Positions 18,001-26,171 are shown, numbered from the stretch's first letter. The stretch: DNA of 64,000 nt from Marinoscillum luteum (GCF_044005705.1 NZ_JBIPKE010000020.1:496001-560000); one strand, 5' to 3'. Numbers and translations are program-made. Notes: generated by a model from the letters alone, not told the origin.

Positions 18001-19550
18001 CAGGCTGAAAAAGTGTAACCGGCAGAATAGTCGAAAGAACCGGGAGTGGCTACCGCCAGGTAGTCAGCTGATGAAGGCAAAGACAATGCTTTTCCAGAGG
18101 AAGGCACTTCAGCATAGACCTGGAAAGTGGTGTTTTCACTCACTGCTCCGGTACTAAAAGAAAGACCACTTCCGGTTCCGTCCAGTGGCCCGTCAATCAC
18201 GCTGCTATCCGCACTATTGCGCAAGGAATATTTCACTCCAACCATTGATCCATCCGTATTGATGGTAGTTCCGGCGTTTTCGTTCGATCCATCAAAGCAA
18301 ACCGTGGTACTGGTAGCAGAAACTTCAACCTCAGGAATATAAGAATGTACCATGACCGTGAAGGTCGTCTGATCGGTTCGTCCGCCCCCATCAAAAACAT
18401 CCAGTGTTACCGTATTCAATCCCTGATCGGAGCAGGTAAAGAAGGTTTTAGACAATTGCATGGAAGTAATGCCGCAATTATCCGAAGATCCATTGTCCAC
18501 CATATCCGCAGTAACGACCGCCATACCTGTACTTTCATCGATGGTAACATTGATATCATTGGCAAGGGCCGCAGGTCCGTACTCATCTATGATCTCCATG
18601 TAGCGGGTAGCTGAGGCCGTTCCACCTTCATAAGTGGCTGTAACCGTCACTACCAGACCCCCTACATCCTCGCAACTAAAATCTGTTTTATCAAAGGTGT
18701 AGGTGATCCCTTCGCACTGTGTGGTACCTGAGCTTAACCCATTCTCTGTGGTCAAAGTAAACTGGCCAGACTCACTCAAAGAGATGGTACCAAAACCGAT
18801 GGCCAAAGCTGGCTCCACGGTGATTACAGCGGTAGCGGTGGCCGCATTCCCAAAACCATCATCAGCCGTGAGGGTGACTGTATTTGCCCCCAGGTCATCA
18901 CAGGTGAAGAGTGTTTTGTCAAGAGACAAATTTGTAATAGGTGCTTCACAGCTATTGATCGATCCATTGTCCACCTGACTTGCATTGACAATCACATTAC
19001 CCGAAGCATCCAGTTTCACAGTAATGTCTTTGGCCACTGCGGTGGCAGAGCTGCTACTGGTGCAGGTACTTTGGTAATGCACATCATCGAGCAAGAAGCT
19101 GATATTGCTGGAGTTATTTCCCCGGAAAGCAATATTCCCGTTTAGCTGATTGCTACTAAAGTCAAAAGTGAAACTCTGAAAAGAGGGCTGACCATAATCA
19201 ATGGCAAACACCTTGGTGAAAGTGGCCCCATCATAGATTCCCAGGTCCATGGTTAACCCACCGTAGGTTCGGGAGGTGCCATTTCGGGCCTTGAAGGTAA
19301 GTACTCCGGTGGCATTGACGGTATTCGGAAGAACGAGCATTTCGCCCTGATAGGCAAAGCTTGCACGTCCAGCATCGAAATTAAAACTATTGGGATTGCC
19401 AACCGGCGTCCAGCAATCTGGTGGTGTGGTACCACTCAGGTTTGCAAAATTTTCATTGACTACCCACACAGGAGTGGAGTCGGTACACTGAGCAAATCCT
19501 TCTAATGCGGAGATGAACAGGACTATAAGAGGCAGCAGTAATTTTTTCAT
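15009..19550 (-). CDS. Large T9SS-exported surface protein with two LamG-like domains and repeated Ig/HYR-like modules
   Basis: A 1513-residue protein with signal peptide 1-20. Several modules of the form KDITVxLDxxGxxxVxAxxVDNGSxxxC...LDKTxFxCxDLGxNTVTLTxxDxxGN recur (about residues 165-250, 320-400, 715-805, 1115-1195), a HYR/cadherin-like pattern. Two concanavalin-like LamG domains lie near 490-660 and 885-1055, two MBG-type beta modules near 1205-1375, and a type A T9SS sorting domain at the end (FPNPTQRSFEV, YDLAGQLQM, GTYLVRVLG). No catalytic motif was recognised. LamG and HYR modules suggest adhesion or glycan binding. A LytTR regulator and histidine kinase lie just upstream, and a LytTR-type direct repeat is in its promoter region. 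Confidence 0.85.
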   Translation of the reverse strand: MKKLLLPLIVLFISALEGFAQCTDSTPVWVVNENFANLSGTTPPDCWTPVGNPNSFNFDAGRASFAYQGEMLVLPNTVNATGVLTFKARNGTSRTYGGLTMDLGIYDGATFTKVFAIDYGQPSFQSFTFDFSSNQLNGNIAFRGNNSSNISFLLDDVHYQSTCTSSSSATAVAKDITVKLDASGNVIVNASQVDNGSINSCEAPITNLSLDKTLFTCDDLGANTVTLTADDGFGNAATATAVITVEPALAIGFGTISLSESGQFTLTTENGLSSGTTQCEGITYTFDKTDFSCEDVGGLVVTVTATYEGGTASATRYMEIIDEYGPAALANDINVTIDESTGMAVVTADMVDNGSSDNCGITSMQLSKTFFTCSDQGLNTVTLDVFDGGGRTDQTTFTVMVHSYIPEVEVSATSTTVCFDGSNENAGTTINTDGSMVGVKYSLRNSADSSVIDGPLDGTGSGLSFSTGAVSENTTFQVYAEVPSSGKALSLPSSADYLAVATPGSFDYSAGYTFSAWVKESLGGISNSYNTIFYAGGTTGSDIEVYQSTQSGVFTVVHNRGNGGTLSTFGTSTNPLPSGEYAHLSVTFDGTTVRLLVNGVEAGSGTILPPLKSAGSELTFGYLNNSGFPGYQSFDGLMDDIRVYDTARTARSISDDMGRCISGSEDNLVLYYDLESVSGTIFTDLVSSTPAQLKNGGAQTDDAAVSCAFDCYKIMSTQITVGDDVAPTVMVQDIEAQVGSSGILSISADLIDNGSSDNCSATSALTYSLDKTSFSCADLGPNTVTLTVTDEAGNSASAEATVTITSLIADETVTSSVSGLCPGDTEGTTIGIGSSVEGVEYYLRNSADNSIVDGPVAGSGEALNFATGVLSQTTTFNVIGMNAGDAGSGLDFDGMGGYINAGTNARDMITAMTIGMWVKTDHSGSTNYLVGKYDGYRGFLMYINANGNVVLDGRDASGGYKSTGASTTAVNDNAWHYVTGTIDLTTGAWKIYVDGALESSALNGVGSSLFNSQYLTIGALNNEYFSGQIDEVAFWNTALDEDTIALQSDVCGLKNPETSVGFFDLNEGEGTVVTDLSPSAINGALTNMDATTDWISEVAGLECTTCELQMTTEVTITVEDITPPEVVVKDISVRLGEDNTASITVADIDNGSSDECSEVTLTLDVSTFNASHLGENTVTLTAVDGNGNSASATAVVTVNPYKQAQTITVTAVDDRVYGEADFALSASASSGLDVSYAVISGPVTVSGATVSITGVGDVVIEVTQAGNDDFLNASAEITFSISPAALTATADNQSVAYGTALPDLTISYAGFVNDEDASVLTTEPVAGTTATNSSDVGTYPISLSAGAAANYTITHVEGTLTILKAQATVEISDLAHLVDGAAKEPTITTDPAGLSYVVTYDGASAAPSAIGEYEVSVVIDEVNYEGSATATLVIGQVLGLTNTEVRIFPNPTQRSFEVRSSEKKVVEVYDLAGQLQMRTSTNLVTDVTQLSEGTYLVRVLGDDHTVYRLIKKN

Positions 19551-19578
19551 AGCATTTTGTTTTGTTGGGTGACTAAAA

Positions 19579-19586
19579 CAAATATG
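19579..19586 (-). promoter_or_regulatory. Probable -7 promoter box of the 1513-residue surface protein
   Basis: Minus-strand CATATTTG differs from the Bacteroidota consensus TAnnTTTG only at the first base and lies 29 bases before the ATG at 19550. No good -33 TTTG is seen at the expected distance, which would fit an activator-dependent promoter. Confidence 0.4.
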
Positions 19587-19614
19587 CCTGTTAGCTAAAT
19601 GGGATTTTTACGTC

Positions 19615-19645
19615 AGTTTCCGAATGGCGCTTATGAGTTTCCGAA
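19615..19645. promoter_or_regulatory. Direct repeat, candidate LytTR regulator binding site
   Basis: AGTTTCCGAA occurs twice, at 19615-19624 and 19636-19645, exactly 21 bases apart. LytTR-domain regulators typically bind two direct repeats of about 9-10 bp spaced two helical turns apart. The site lies between the LytTR regulator gene (ends 19651) and the surface protein gene (starts 19550), just upstream of a -7-like box at 19579-19586. The target assignment is an inference. Confidence 0.55.
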
Positions 19646-19650
19646 AGGTT

Positions 19651-20397
19651 TTATCCCTGCATGACCTGAAAGAACTCGTCTTTCTTGTCTTTGGAAATTC
19701 CCACAAGCTTCTGATTGTCCATGATGATATATCCTCCATCTTGGTTGACGTACTGTTTGATGTGCTTGAGGTTGATGACGAAAGATCGGTGCGGGCGATA
19801 AAACTCCCTGACGTCTTCAAGGATATCGGTAAAAAACTTCATAGGTTTGCTCACTAAAAGCTCTCCATCTCCTGTGGTAAACACCTTGGTGTACATTCGG
19901 TCTGCCTCCATCATGATCACATCATCCAGCTCTACGAAAAGCACCCCATTGGAAACAGGAAGCCCAATTTTTCGGATATTGCTCACCTTGAGGGTATTTC
20001 GTAATTCTTCTAATCTTTCACTCACTTTTGACTGACCGATCTGCTGTATGGCCTTTTGTACGGCCGTCTCCAACTGATCATGTCGAAGGGGCTTTAGGAG
20101 GTAGTCGATGGCATTGAGTTCGAAAGCTTTGATGGCGTATTCAGCGTAGGCTGTAGTGAAAATGACCTCAAAGTTGATTTGCTCAGGTGTGAAAAACTCC
20201 AGCAATTGGATGCCGGAATACCCTGGCATTTCAATGTCCAGAAACACTATGTCCGGCTGGAATTTATTGATCAGAGCAACACCCTTGGGTAGGTCTTCAG
20301 CGGTCTCTATGGCTGTAATCTGAGGACAGTTTTCCTCCAGCAGGAGCCTCAGGAGGCGTCTGGCTTTTTGCTCATCATCTATTATTACAGCCTTCAT
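19651..20397 (-). CDS. LytTR-family response regulator
   Basis: A 248-residue cytoplasmic response regulator. The receiver domain (about 1-120) begins KAVIIDDEQKARRLL with phosphoacceptor Asp54 in DIVFLDIEMPG and Lys in LLKPLRHDQL. The C-terminal LytTR DNA-binding domain (about 145-245) carries DVIMMEADRMYTKVFTTGDGE, FYRPHRSFVINLKHIKQY and GISKDKKDEFF. It follows its histidine kinase by 57 bases, the usual LytS/LytT arrangement in Bacteroidota. The nearest target is the downstream 1513-residue surface protein. Confidence 0.95.
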   Translation of the reverse strand: MKAVIIDDEQKARRLLRLLLEENCPQITAIETAEDLPKGVALINKFQPDIVFLDIEMPGYSGIQLLEFFTPEQINFEVIFTTAYAEYAIKAFELNAIDYLLKPLRHDQLETAVQKAIQQIGQSKVSERLEELRNTLKVSNIRKIGLPVSNGVLFVELDDVIMMEADRMYTKVFTTGDGELLVSKPMKFFTDILEDVREFYRPHRSFVINLKHIKQYVNQDGGYIIMDNQKLVGISKDKKDEFFQVMQG

Positions 20398-20454
20398 TTC
20401 TCAAATATAACCTTGTGGACATGCGCTTTTAGTGTCAACTTCCAAAATACAGCT

Positions 20455-22551
20455 CTAAACTTCCAAATCAACTATGGCTCCCTTCGGAACACTGATCACC
20501 ACGTAGGTGCCAGCGGCCTTTCCGGCATCATCGTACAAATCTTCTATTCGCTCCTCCACGGGTTTTTCACTATTGAAGTTGATCAGCTCTATCCTGCTCT
20601 TGATGGCATCAGTCGCAAAGGGCTTGTGCCTTTCGTTACGGCTTTGATTAAGCTCAGCAGATTTCACCCGACCAATACCATTGTCGATCACCTCACACCT
20701 CAGCATGGCTTCAGCCTCCAGATAACTGAACCTGACCGTAAGCTTGCGATCGGTTTTCTTATGCAAAAGTCCATGTTTGAGGGCATTCTCTACATAGGGC
20801 TGTATCAGCAAAGCCGGAAGCTTAATCTCATCATCATCAACGCCCTCCTCCATGATTACTTCATAGGTCAGTGCATCCTCAAACCTTAGCTTTTCCAGCT
20901 CAAGGTACAGGCTCAGCGCCTCCACCTCCTCCTGCACCGAAATAGCCCTGGCCTGGCTGTGATTGAGATAGATGCGCATCAGATCGGCGAACTTTCCCAG
21001 GTACTTTCCGGCCAATTTTTTTTCATTGAACATGATGTACTCCTGAATGGAGTTGAGTGCATTGAAGACGAAATGGGGGTTCATCTGAGATCGCAGCGCT
21101 TTTAACTCTGAAGCACGATACTGCTGCTCCACCACCAAACGCTTTTTCGTTTCTGCCAGCTCCAGATCGGTGATGGCCTGCTGCTGCTTCAATTGGCGCT
21201 GACGATAGATCAATACCCCACCACCGATAATCACTACGATCAAAACAATCAGCCCTGCCAGAAAGTAGCCCTGTTTGGATAGCTGTAGCCTCTGAATGGC
21301 GGCCTCTCTGGAAAGCAACTCTATCTCAGCCTGTTTTCCTTCCGTTTCGTACTTGGTCTGCATTTCAGCCAATTGTCTGGATTTTTCGGCATCCAGAATG
21401 GCTTTACTGAGTTTCGTATATTCCAGCTGTGTTTCAAAGGCCTTATCAGGCATATTCAGGTAATTGTATGCCATCGCCATGTCCTGCAATACCTTGTAGT
21501 AAAGTTCCACCTGACCGGATTTTTTTCCGGCCTCCACAGCCAAAAGGCCATCCTGGATAGCTTCTCTGTAACTACCAAGTGCCAGGTAATTCGAGACGTT
21601 ATTGACATACATGGAAGGGAGATACAATTCATAGCCAGATGAACACGCCAGTTCAATGACTCGGTTGTTGGTGGCGATGGACTGTTCATGGTCTCCGGCC
21701 AGGTTATAAGCATAGGAAATCCCTTGCAACAACAATATTTCACTATTTTGATCGCGAACGGACTCATTCACTTTCAGTCCCAGATTGAAATAAGCAACGG
21801 CCTCATCAAACTCGCTGCTGTCCGCCTTGAGGTAACCCAACCACTCGAGCACACTCACTTCGCGCTGTTGATCCCCAATGATCCGGGTCAGATCCAATAA
21901 TTCAAAAAAATCAGACGATTTCAGCTTACTCGGTTGATGATCATAGTAGATGGTGGCCACATTCAGTTTGGCAGTGATGATCAATGGTTTGTCATCAATA
22001 GCCTCGGCTATTCTCAAAGCCTGAAAATACGCATCGAGCGCCTTGTCTATTTGTCCCTTGTGTTGGTAAAGTATACCAATCCCGACATAGGAAGATCCAA
22101 TATAGAGGCTATCGCCCACTTCCTGGGCGAGCAGGAGCCCCTTGTTGAGATAATAAGAGGAAGAGTCCAGCAAACCTGCCGTTTGAAAATAAAAACCCAG
22201 TCTATTCAGTAATTTGACGCACTCGGCATTCAGGTCGTGTTGTAACCCAATCTGAGCTGCCCGGCGATAGTAGTAAATGGCACTGTCCAGGTCTCCGGTG
22301 CAGTATTTCATTTTGCCTAGCTGCTCCAAAGCCTTCAATGCTCCACGGGGATAACCACTGAGCGAACCCTTTATTTCTCCATAATACAGCAAGGTCAGAC
22401 TATCCTGATCACATGCCGTGGTTTCCATCAGGGAAATCAGGCTATCGATTCGCGCTGTAGTGGGAGGAGTATCTGCTGCTGTACTGACCATGCTGGCGGG
22501 CACAAACAAGTGAAAGACGAAAAAGCTGAATAGGCGGGTGGTGTGACTCAT
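20455..22551 (-). CDS. TPR-containing LytS-type sensor histidine kinase
   Basis: A 698-residue sensor. A signal peptide (1-25) leads to a periplasmic array of tetratricopeptide repeats (about 70-400), one membrane helix at about 429-450, a short coiled coil, and a His_kinase/HATPase module with His493 in LRSQMNPHFVFNALNSIQEYI, then NALKHGL and DNGIGR boxes. This is the 5TM/LytS-YehU kinase class that pairs with LytTR regulators; the partner is the next gene. On the minus strand a CATATTTG box at 22558-22565 lies only seven bases before the ATG, so the message may be nearly leaderless. Confidence 0.93.
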   Translation of the reverse strand: MSHTTRLFSFFVFHLFVPASMVSTAADTPPTTARIDSLISLMETTACDQDSLTLLYYGEIKGSLSGYPRGALKALEQLGKMKYCTGDLDSAIYYYRRAAQIGLQHDLNAECVKLLNRLGFYFQTAGLLDSSSYYLNKGLLLAQEVGDSLYIGSSYVGIGILYQHKGQIDKALDAYFQALRIAEAIDDKPLIITAKLNVATIYYDHQPSKLKSSDFFELLDLTRIIGDQQREVSVLEWLGYLKADSSEFDEAVAYFNLGLKVNESVRDQNSEILLLQGISYAYNLAGDHEQSIATNNRVIELACSSGYELYLPSMYVNNVSNYLALGSYREAIQDGLLAVEAGKKSGQVELYYKVLQDMAMAYNYLNMPDKAFETQLEYTKLSKAILDAEKSRQLAEMQTKYETEGKQAEIELLSREAAIQRLQLSKQGYFLAGLIVLIVVIIGGGVLIYRQRQLKQQQAITDLELAETKKRLVVEQQYRASELKALRSQMNPHFVFNALNSIQEYIMFNEKKLAGKYLGKFADLMRIYLNHSQARAISVQEEVEALSLYLELEKLRFEDALTYEVIMEEGVDDDEIKLPALLIQPYVENALKHGLLHKKTDRKLTVRFSYLEAEAMLRCEVIDNGIGRVKSAELNQSRNERHKPFATDAIKSRIELINFNSEKPVEERIEDLYDDAGKAAGTYVVISVPKGAIVDLEV

Positions 22552-22588
22552 GTATCACAAATATGTCACTTATTTTGAATTAGGAACC

Positions 22589-22686
22589 TCCACATGGGTA
22601 GATTGCTTCGTCTGACCTGTGGTCCTCCTCGCAATGACGGTAAACGAAAATATCCCTCCACTGGCTTCAGTTTGCAACTGAAGCTT
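22589..22686. repeat. 98-bp direct repeat, copy 1 (toxin side)
   Basis: Identical over 98 bases to 23483-23580. It contains GATTGCTTCGTC and CTCGCAATGACGG, a common dispersed repeat type in Bacteroidota, and ends in a hairpin CTTCAGTT-TGC-AACTGAAG. The two copies bracket the toxin-antitoxin pair. Confidence 0.95.
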
Positions 22687-22698
22687 CAATCCATTTTA

Positions 22699-22724
22699 GG
22701 CTTAAGTTACGCTAAACTCAAGCC
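22699..22724. repeat. Imperfect hairpin next to repeat copy 1
   Basis: GGCTTAAGTT and AACTCAAGCC form a 10-bp stem with one mismatch and a six-base loop. There is no T tract on either strand, so it is more likely part of a REP-like element than a terminator. Confidence 0.5.
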
Positions 22725-22748
22725 AGTATAATTAGCAACTTCGGCGGA

Positions 22749-23027
22749 TTACTTATCTCCGTAATGCGACCAAGCACTCACTACATACACCACCACAACT
22801 TCCTCCTTGATACCATAAACCAAGCGATGCTTTCTATTTATTCGTCTGGAAAACAAACCTGCCAGATCATGTTTCAACATCTCGGGTTGCCCCGTACCTA
22901 TCATGGGATGTTCTCGCAATTCATTAAATAATCGGTTCAGCTTCTTTAAAACGGATTGATCCCCAGCCTTTTTGTGCTTTTCAATGTCTTCTAAAGCATG
23001 ATCTGAGAATTCCAGAACATAACTCAT
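22749..23027 (-). CDS. YoeB/Txe-family toxin
   Basis: A 92-residue RelE-fold toxin that should cleave mRNA at the ribosome. YoeB/Txe marks are the basic strand FSRRINRKHRLVYGI and the C-terminal VVVYVVSAWSHYGDK, with the catalytic His near the end. The start overlaps the antitoxin stop by four bases (ATGA), so the two are translated together. The pair sits between two identical 98-bp repeats. Confidence 0.92.
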   Translation of the reverse strand: MSYVLEFSDHALEDIEKHKKAGDQSVLKKLNRLFNELREHPMIGTGQPEMLKHDLAGLFSRRINRKHRLVYGIKEEVVVVYVVSAWSHYGDK

Positions 23028-23275
23028 AGACCAAGCAAATCATTAATCTGCTCAGGAGTGGTAATCTTTTTAGTTTTTCCTGACTCCACCTGATCCATGC
23101 TTTCCTTTATCCGCTTGACCATTTCCGCATTGAAGTAAATGTCCTCTTCTCCAATAGGAGTCAAAGCATAGGATTTATCCTTCCCTCTCTGAACAATAAT
23201 TTGCTCTCCCTGGTCTGCTCTTTCAAAGTACATCTTTTGATTCTGTCTAAACTCTCTGCTGCTTATTACTAACAT
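23024..23275 (-). CDS. YefM/Phd-family antitoxin
   Basis: An antitoxin of about 83 residues. The N-terminal MLVISSREFRQNQKMYFERADQGEQIIVQRG is the Phd/YefM DNA-binding fold, and the C-terminal part (KRIKESMDQVESGK) would wrap the toxin. A longer frame opens at 23326, but that start lies upstream of the -7 box and operator, so ATG at 23275 is preferred. The complex would repress its own promoter through the palindrome at 23292-23306. Confidence 0.9.
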   Translation of the reverse strand: MLVISSREFRQNQKMYFERADQGEQIIVQRGKDKSYALTPIGEEDIYFNAEMVKRIKESMDQVESGKTKKITTPEQINDLLGL

Positions 23276-23291
23276 ATCGATATTATTTGGC

Positions 23292-23306
23292 GTACCATAA
23301 TGGTAC
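23292..23306. promoter_or_regulatory. Palindromic operator of the toxin-antitoxin operon
   Basis: GTACCAT-A-ATGGTAC is a perfect 7+1+7 palindrome. It covers the expected transcription start, touches the -7 box, and lies 17 bases before the antitoxin ATG. This is the usual place for YefM autorepression. Confidence 0.75.
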
Positions 23307-23313
23307 AAATATA
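23306..23313 (-). promoter_or_regulatory. -7 promoter box of the toxin-antitoxin operon
   Basis: Minus-strand TATATTTG is a full match to TAnnTTTG, about 30 bases before the antitoxin ATG at 23275. No clear -33 TTTG is seen. Confidence 0.65.
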
Positions 23314-23482
23314 CGATATCTTCCATTACTATGTTTTAATCCCGAGTGGAAAGGATATGCTCTTTCCCTCTGGTTTCGGTTTACAACTGGAGCTGAATGA
23401 GTTACAACACAGATTGTCAGGGTATTGGTGGTGCAACCGAAAAAAATGGATACGGCGCTCTTCTACTTTGGTGATGAGTGCA

Positions 23483-23580
23483 TCCACATGGGTAGATTGC
23501 TTCGTCTGACCTGTGGTCCTCCTCGCAATGACGGTAAACGAAAATATCCCTCCACTGGCTTCAGTTTGCAACTGAAGCTT
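23483..23580. repeat. 98-bp direct repeat, copy 2 (antitoxin side)
   Basis: Identical to 22589-22686. Between the antitoxin promoter and this copy (about 23340-23482) lies non-coding sequence with related fragments such as TCGGTTTACAACTGGAG. Confidence 0.95.
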
Positions 23581-23618
23581 TTCCCATCCTTCTTTATTTA
23601 ACAGTTACAACTGACTCC

Positions 23619-24758
23619 TCACCCTAGCTCTCCCTGACCCATTGACAACAAATGACCAATCTGCTCGCCTATCCGGATCAGGTTCTCGCGGGTCTGCTTC
23701 ATCGCAGATTCTACATCTCCGGGGCCATTCCCAATGGACAGCAATACCTGAAAATATTTCTTCATCTCTACCGGTGTATTCAATGGCACCTTACCGGCCA
23801 GCCCAATTACAGGGATGCCTAACGCCTTTGCTCTGACAGCCACTCCCATGGGGCCCTTGCCGCGGAGGGTTTGTTCATCCAGACTTCCTTCGCCGGTGAT
23901 GATCAGGCTGGCTTTTTGTGCTGCCGCTTCAAAAGAGGTCACCCTGATGAATTCATCGATCCCATTCACAAGACTGGCTCCCAAAAAAGCATGAAGGCCT
24001 GCCGAAACACCTCCCGCAGCTCCGCCATGAGGCACGTCCATTTCCAGACCATGCTCCCGTAAGGCTACGGCTCTGAGACTGGTCAATGACTCCTCCAACA
24101 TCAGCACTTCGTCGGGTGTGGCACCCTTTTGGGGTCCGAAAACGGAAGCAGCGCCCTCCTCACCCAACAACGGATTGTCCACATCACAAAGCAGCACAAA
24201 CTCACAATCGGTAATGCGCTGATCCACCTGATTGATCTCAATATGCGCCAAATCCACCAACGTTTCCGCTGAAGTCAGCGGATCGTTACCTTCATCTAAA
24301 AACTGCACGCCCAATGCGCTCAAAATACCCATCCCTCCATCCACAGTCGCAGAGCCACCGAGTGTCAGGATGATTTTCCTGGCTCCGGCATCCAGAGCTG
24401 CCAATATCAATTCACCTGTGCCCAATGAGGACGCCTCTAATGGATTCAGTTCGTCGGGTTTTAGCAGCCGAATCCCTGAGGCGTTGGCCATCTCGATGAT
24501 GGCAGTATGCCCATTTTCAATCAAACCAAAAGAAGCATTGATTTTTCTTCCTAGTGGATCGTGGACCATTACATTCATCATTTCACCACCACATTTCTGT
24601 ACAATGAGCTCACCTGTGCCATCGCCCCCATCGGCTATGGGAAAGCACTCGGTGGTGCATTTAAGTTGACTATTGATGAGGCCTGTCTCAATGGCACTGG
24701 CTACCTCTCCGGCAGACAGGCTGTTTTTAAAGGCATTGGGAGCTATGAGAATGTGCAT
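23619..24758 (-). CDS. Glycerate 2-kinase (GarK/GlxK family)
   Basis: A 379-residue cytoplasmic kinase phosphorylating D-glycerate. Motifs: APNAFKNSLSAGEVASAI at the N-terminus, PIADGGDGTGELI, LTLGGSATVDGGMGIL, PHGGAAGGVSAGLHAFLGA and ITGEGSLDEQTLRGKGP. It is the last gene of the uronate operon and starts two bases after the GntP permease stop. Its role with uronate genes may be to use glycerate from sugar-acid breakdown; the source of glycerate is not visible here. Confidence 0.93.
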   Translation of the reverse strand: MHILIAPNAFKNSLSAGEVASAIETGLINSQLKCTTECFPIADGGDGTGELIVQKCGGEMMNVMVHDPLGRKINASFGLIENGHTAIIEMANASGIRLLKPDELNPLEASSLGTGELILAALDAGARKIILTLGGSATVDGGMGILSALGVQFLDEGNDPLTSAETLVDLAHIEINQVDQRITDCEFVLLCDVDNPLLGEEGAASVFGPQKGATPDEVLMLEESLTSLRAVALREHGLEMDVPHGGAAGGVSAGLHAFLGASLVNGIDEFIRVTSFEAAAQKASLIITGEGSLDEQTLRGKGPMGVAVRAKALGIPVIGLAGKVPLNTPVEMKKYFQVLLSIGNGPGDVESAMKQTRENLIRIGEQIGHLLSMGQGELG

Positions 24759-24760
24759 TT

Positions 24761-26089
24761 CTACAATAAAATTAGGGACAAAAGATACACCATTATAAAC
24801 GAAGTAAGCCCCATCAGAATTGTGGCCACTGAATAAACCCGGAGCATTTCCCTCATGCCCACACCGGAAAACTTACTGATGACCCAAAAGTAGGAATCGT
24901 TGGCATGCGAGATCATGATGGACCCTGCTCCCATGGAAAGAACGCAGAGCAAATAGCCCATTTCGGTAGTGATACCGAGGTTTGGCAAAAGTGGCTGAAC
25001 GATGGATGCAGCGGTGATCACTGCCACAGTAGAAGACCCCTGGGCAGTCTTCAAAATGAACGCCAATAGGAATGGAAACAAGATTCCCAGCCCTTCAAGT
25101 GGGATGGCCTGATTGACGTACTCCCCTATATTGATCGCCACCAGCACTGCTCCGAATGCCGCTCCAGCGCCAATAATTACCAATATGCCCCCAGACTTTT
25201 GCACTGCGTCTTGCATAAGATGAGACACCGTGTTCTTTTGCCAGCCGCGTTTGGTATTGAAAGCCAGCAACACACCAATAGCAAGTGCTATGACGGGATC
25301 GCCTATGGTTACTAACACTGAAATGACCCAGTTCTGATCCGGGGCATCCAGGGCTATAAATGATCTGATGGCTATCAAAAGAATGGGTGCTATAATGGGC
25401 AAAAATGCCCTGATCACTGAATGATCGGGCAAATCAGACTCCTGCTCCTCCTCATCTGCCAGAACCACAGGGTTTTTCTTACCCGCATACGTAGCCCACC
25501 AGAAACCCACCAGACTGGTGGGAATGGCCACGACAATACCAGCCATGATCAACTGACCAAAATCCACTCCGATGATCTCTGCAGCGGCCGCCGCTCCGGG
25601 ATGCGGGGGAATCATACAATGAATGGCATATAAGCCGGCAGCCAGCGAAACCGCCATGGTCGCAATGGGCACCTTGGTTTTCCGAGCCAGCGAATTATTC
25701 AGCCCATCCAACACTATGAATCCTGAATCACAAAAAATGAGGGTCCCCACGGAAAAACCTGTGAGGTTCATCGCGAGCGCTGCTCGTTTTTCATTGACCA
25801 GTTTTCGGATGAAACCAGCCATCACTCGCGTGCTACCCGTATGCTCCAGTATCACCCCGAGGGTAATCCCCAACACAATGACCAGGCCCAGGGATTTTAA
25901 AATATTACCAAACCCATTTTTGACATGGGTAAGCACCTCGCTCACCGGCATACCCACCCCTATGCCCACTACAAATCCCGCAATGATCAAGGCAAAAAAC
26001 GGATGCACTTTGAACCGGGTGGTGAGCAAAACAATCACTGCTATGCCCGCCAGGAGCCATAGGAATACATACAAAAAACTATTGATCAT
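24761..26089 (-). CDS. GntP-family permease (paralogue 2)
   Basis: A 442-residue inner-membrane symporter with the GntP signatures CMIPPHPGAAAAAEIIG, KTAQGSSTVAVITAASIVQPLL and SHANDSYFWVISKFSG. It imports a sugar acid with protons. Between uxuA and glycerate kinase, the likely cargo is a uronate-derived acid or glycerate, not the xylonate proposed for the paralogue at 3012-4346. The 82-base gap from uxuA shows no clear signal. Confidence 0.9.
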   Translation of the reverse strand: MINSFLYVFLWLLAGIAVIVLLTTRFKVHPFFALIIAGFVVGIGVGMPVSEVLTHVKNGFGNILKSLGLVIVLGITLGVILEHTGSTRVMAGFIRKLVNEKRAALAMNLTGFSVGTLIFCDSGFIVLDGLNNSLARKTKVPIATMAVSLAAGLYAIHCMIPPHPGAAAAAEIIGVDFGQLIMAGIVVAIPTSLVGFWWATYAGKKNPVVLADEEEQESDLPDHSVIRAFLPIIAPILLIAIRSFIALDAPDQNWVISVLVTIGDPVIALAIGVLLAFNTKRGWQKNTVSHLMQDAVQKSGGILVIIGAGAAFGAVLVAINIGEYVNQAIPLEGLGILFPFLLAFILKTAQGSSTVAVITAASIVQPLLPNLGITTEMGYLLCVLSMGAGSIMISHANDSYFWVISKFSGVGMREMLRVYSVATILMGLTSFIMVYLLSLILL

Positions 26090-26171
26090 AAAGGGAATTT
26101 ACGGTGTGCCGTGGCTGTCTCCAAAACGTTGGCCATCAAAACCTCGAAATTCTCCTGATCTGAGCAATTGG

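Noticed and set aside
15009..19550. Repeats in the large surface protein as a CRISPR or satellite array
   Set aside because: They are long protein-domain repeats in one reading frame, not short direct repeats with unique spacers.
26118..26133. AAAACGTTGG near the second uxuA as a LacI operator
   Set aside because: Only the central few bases are symmetrical; the outer arms do not pair.
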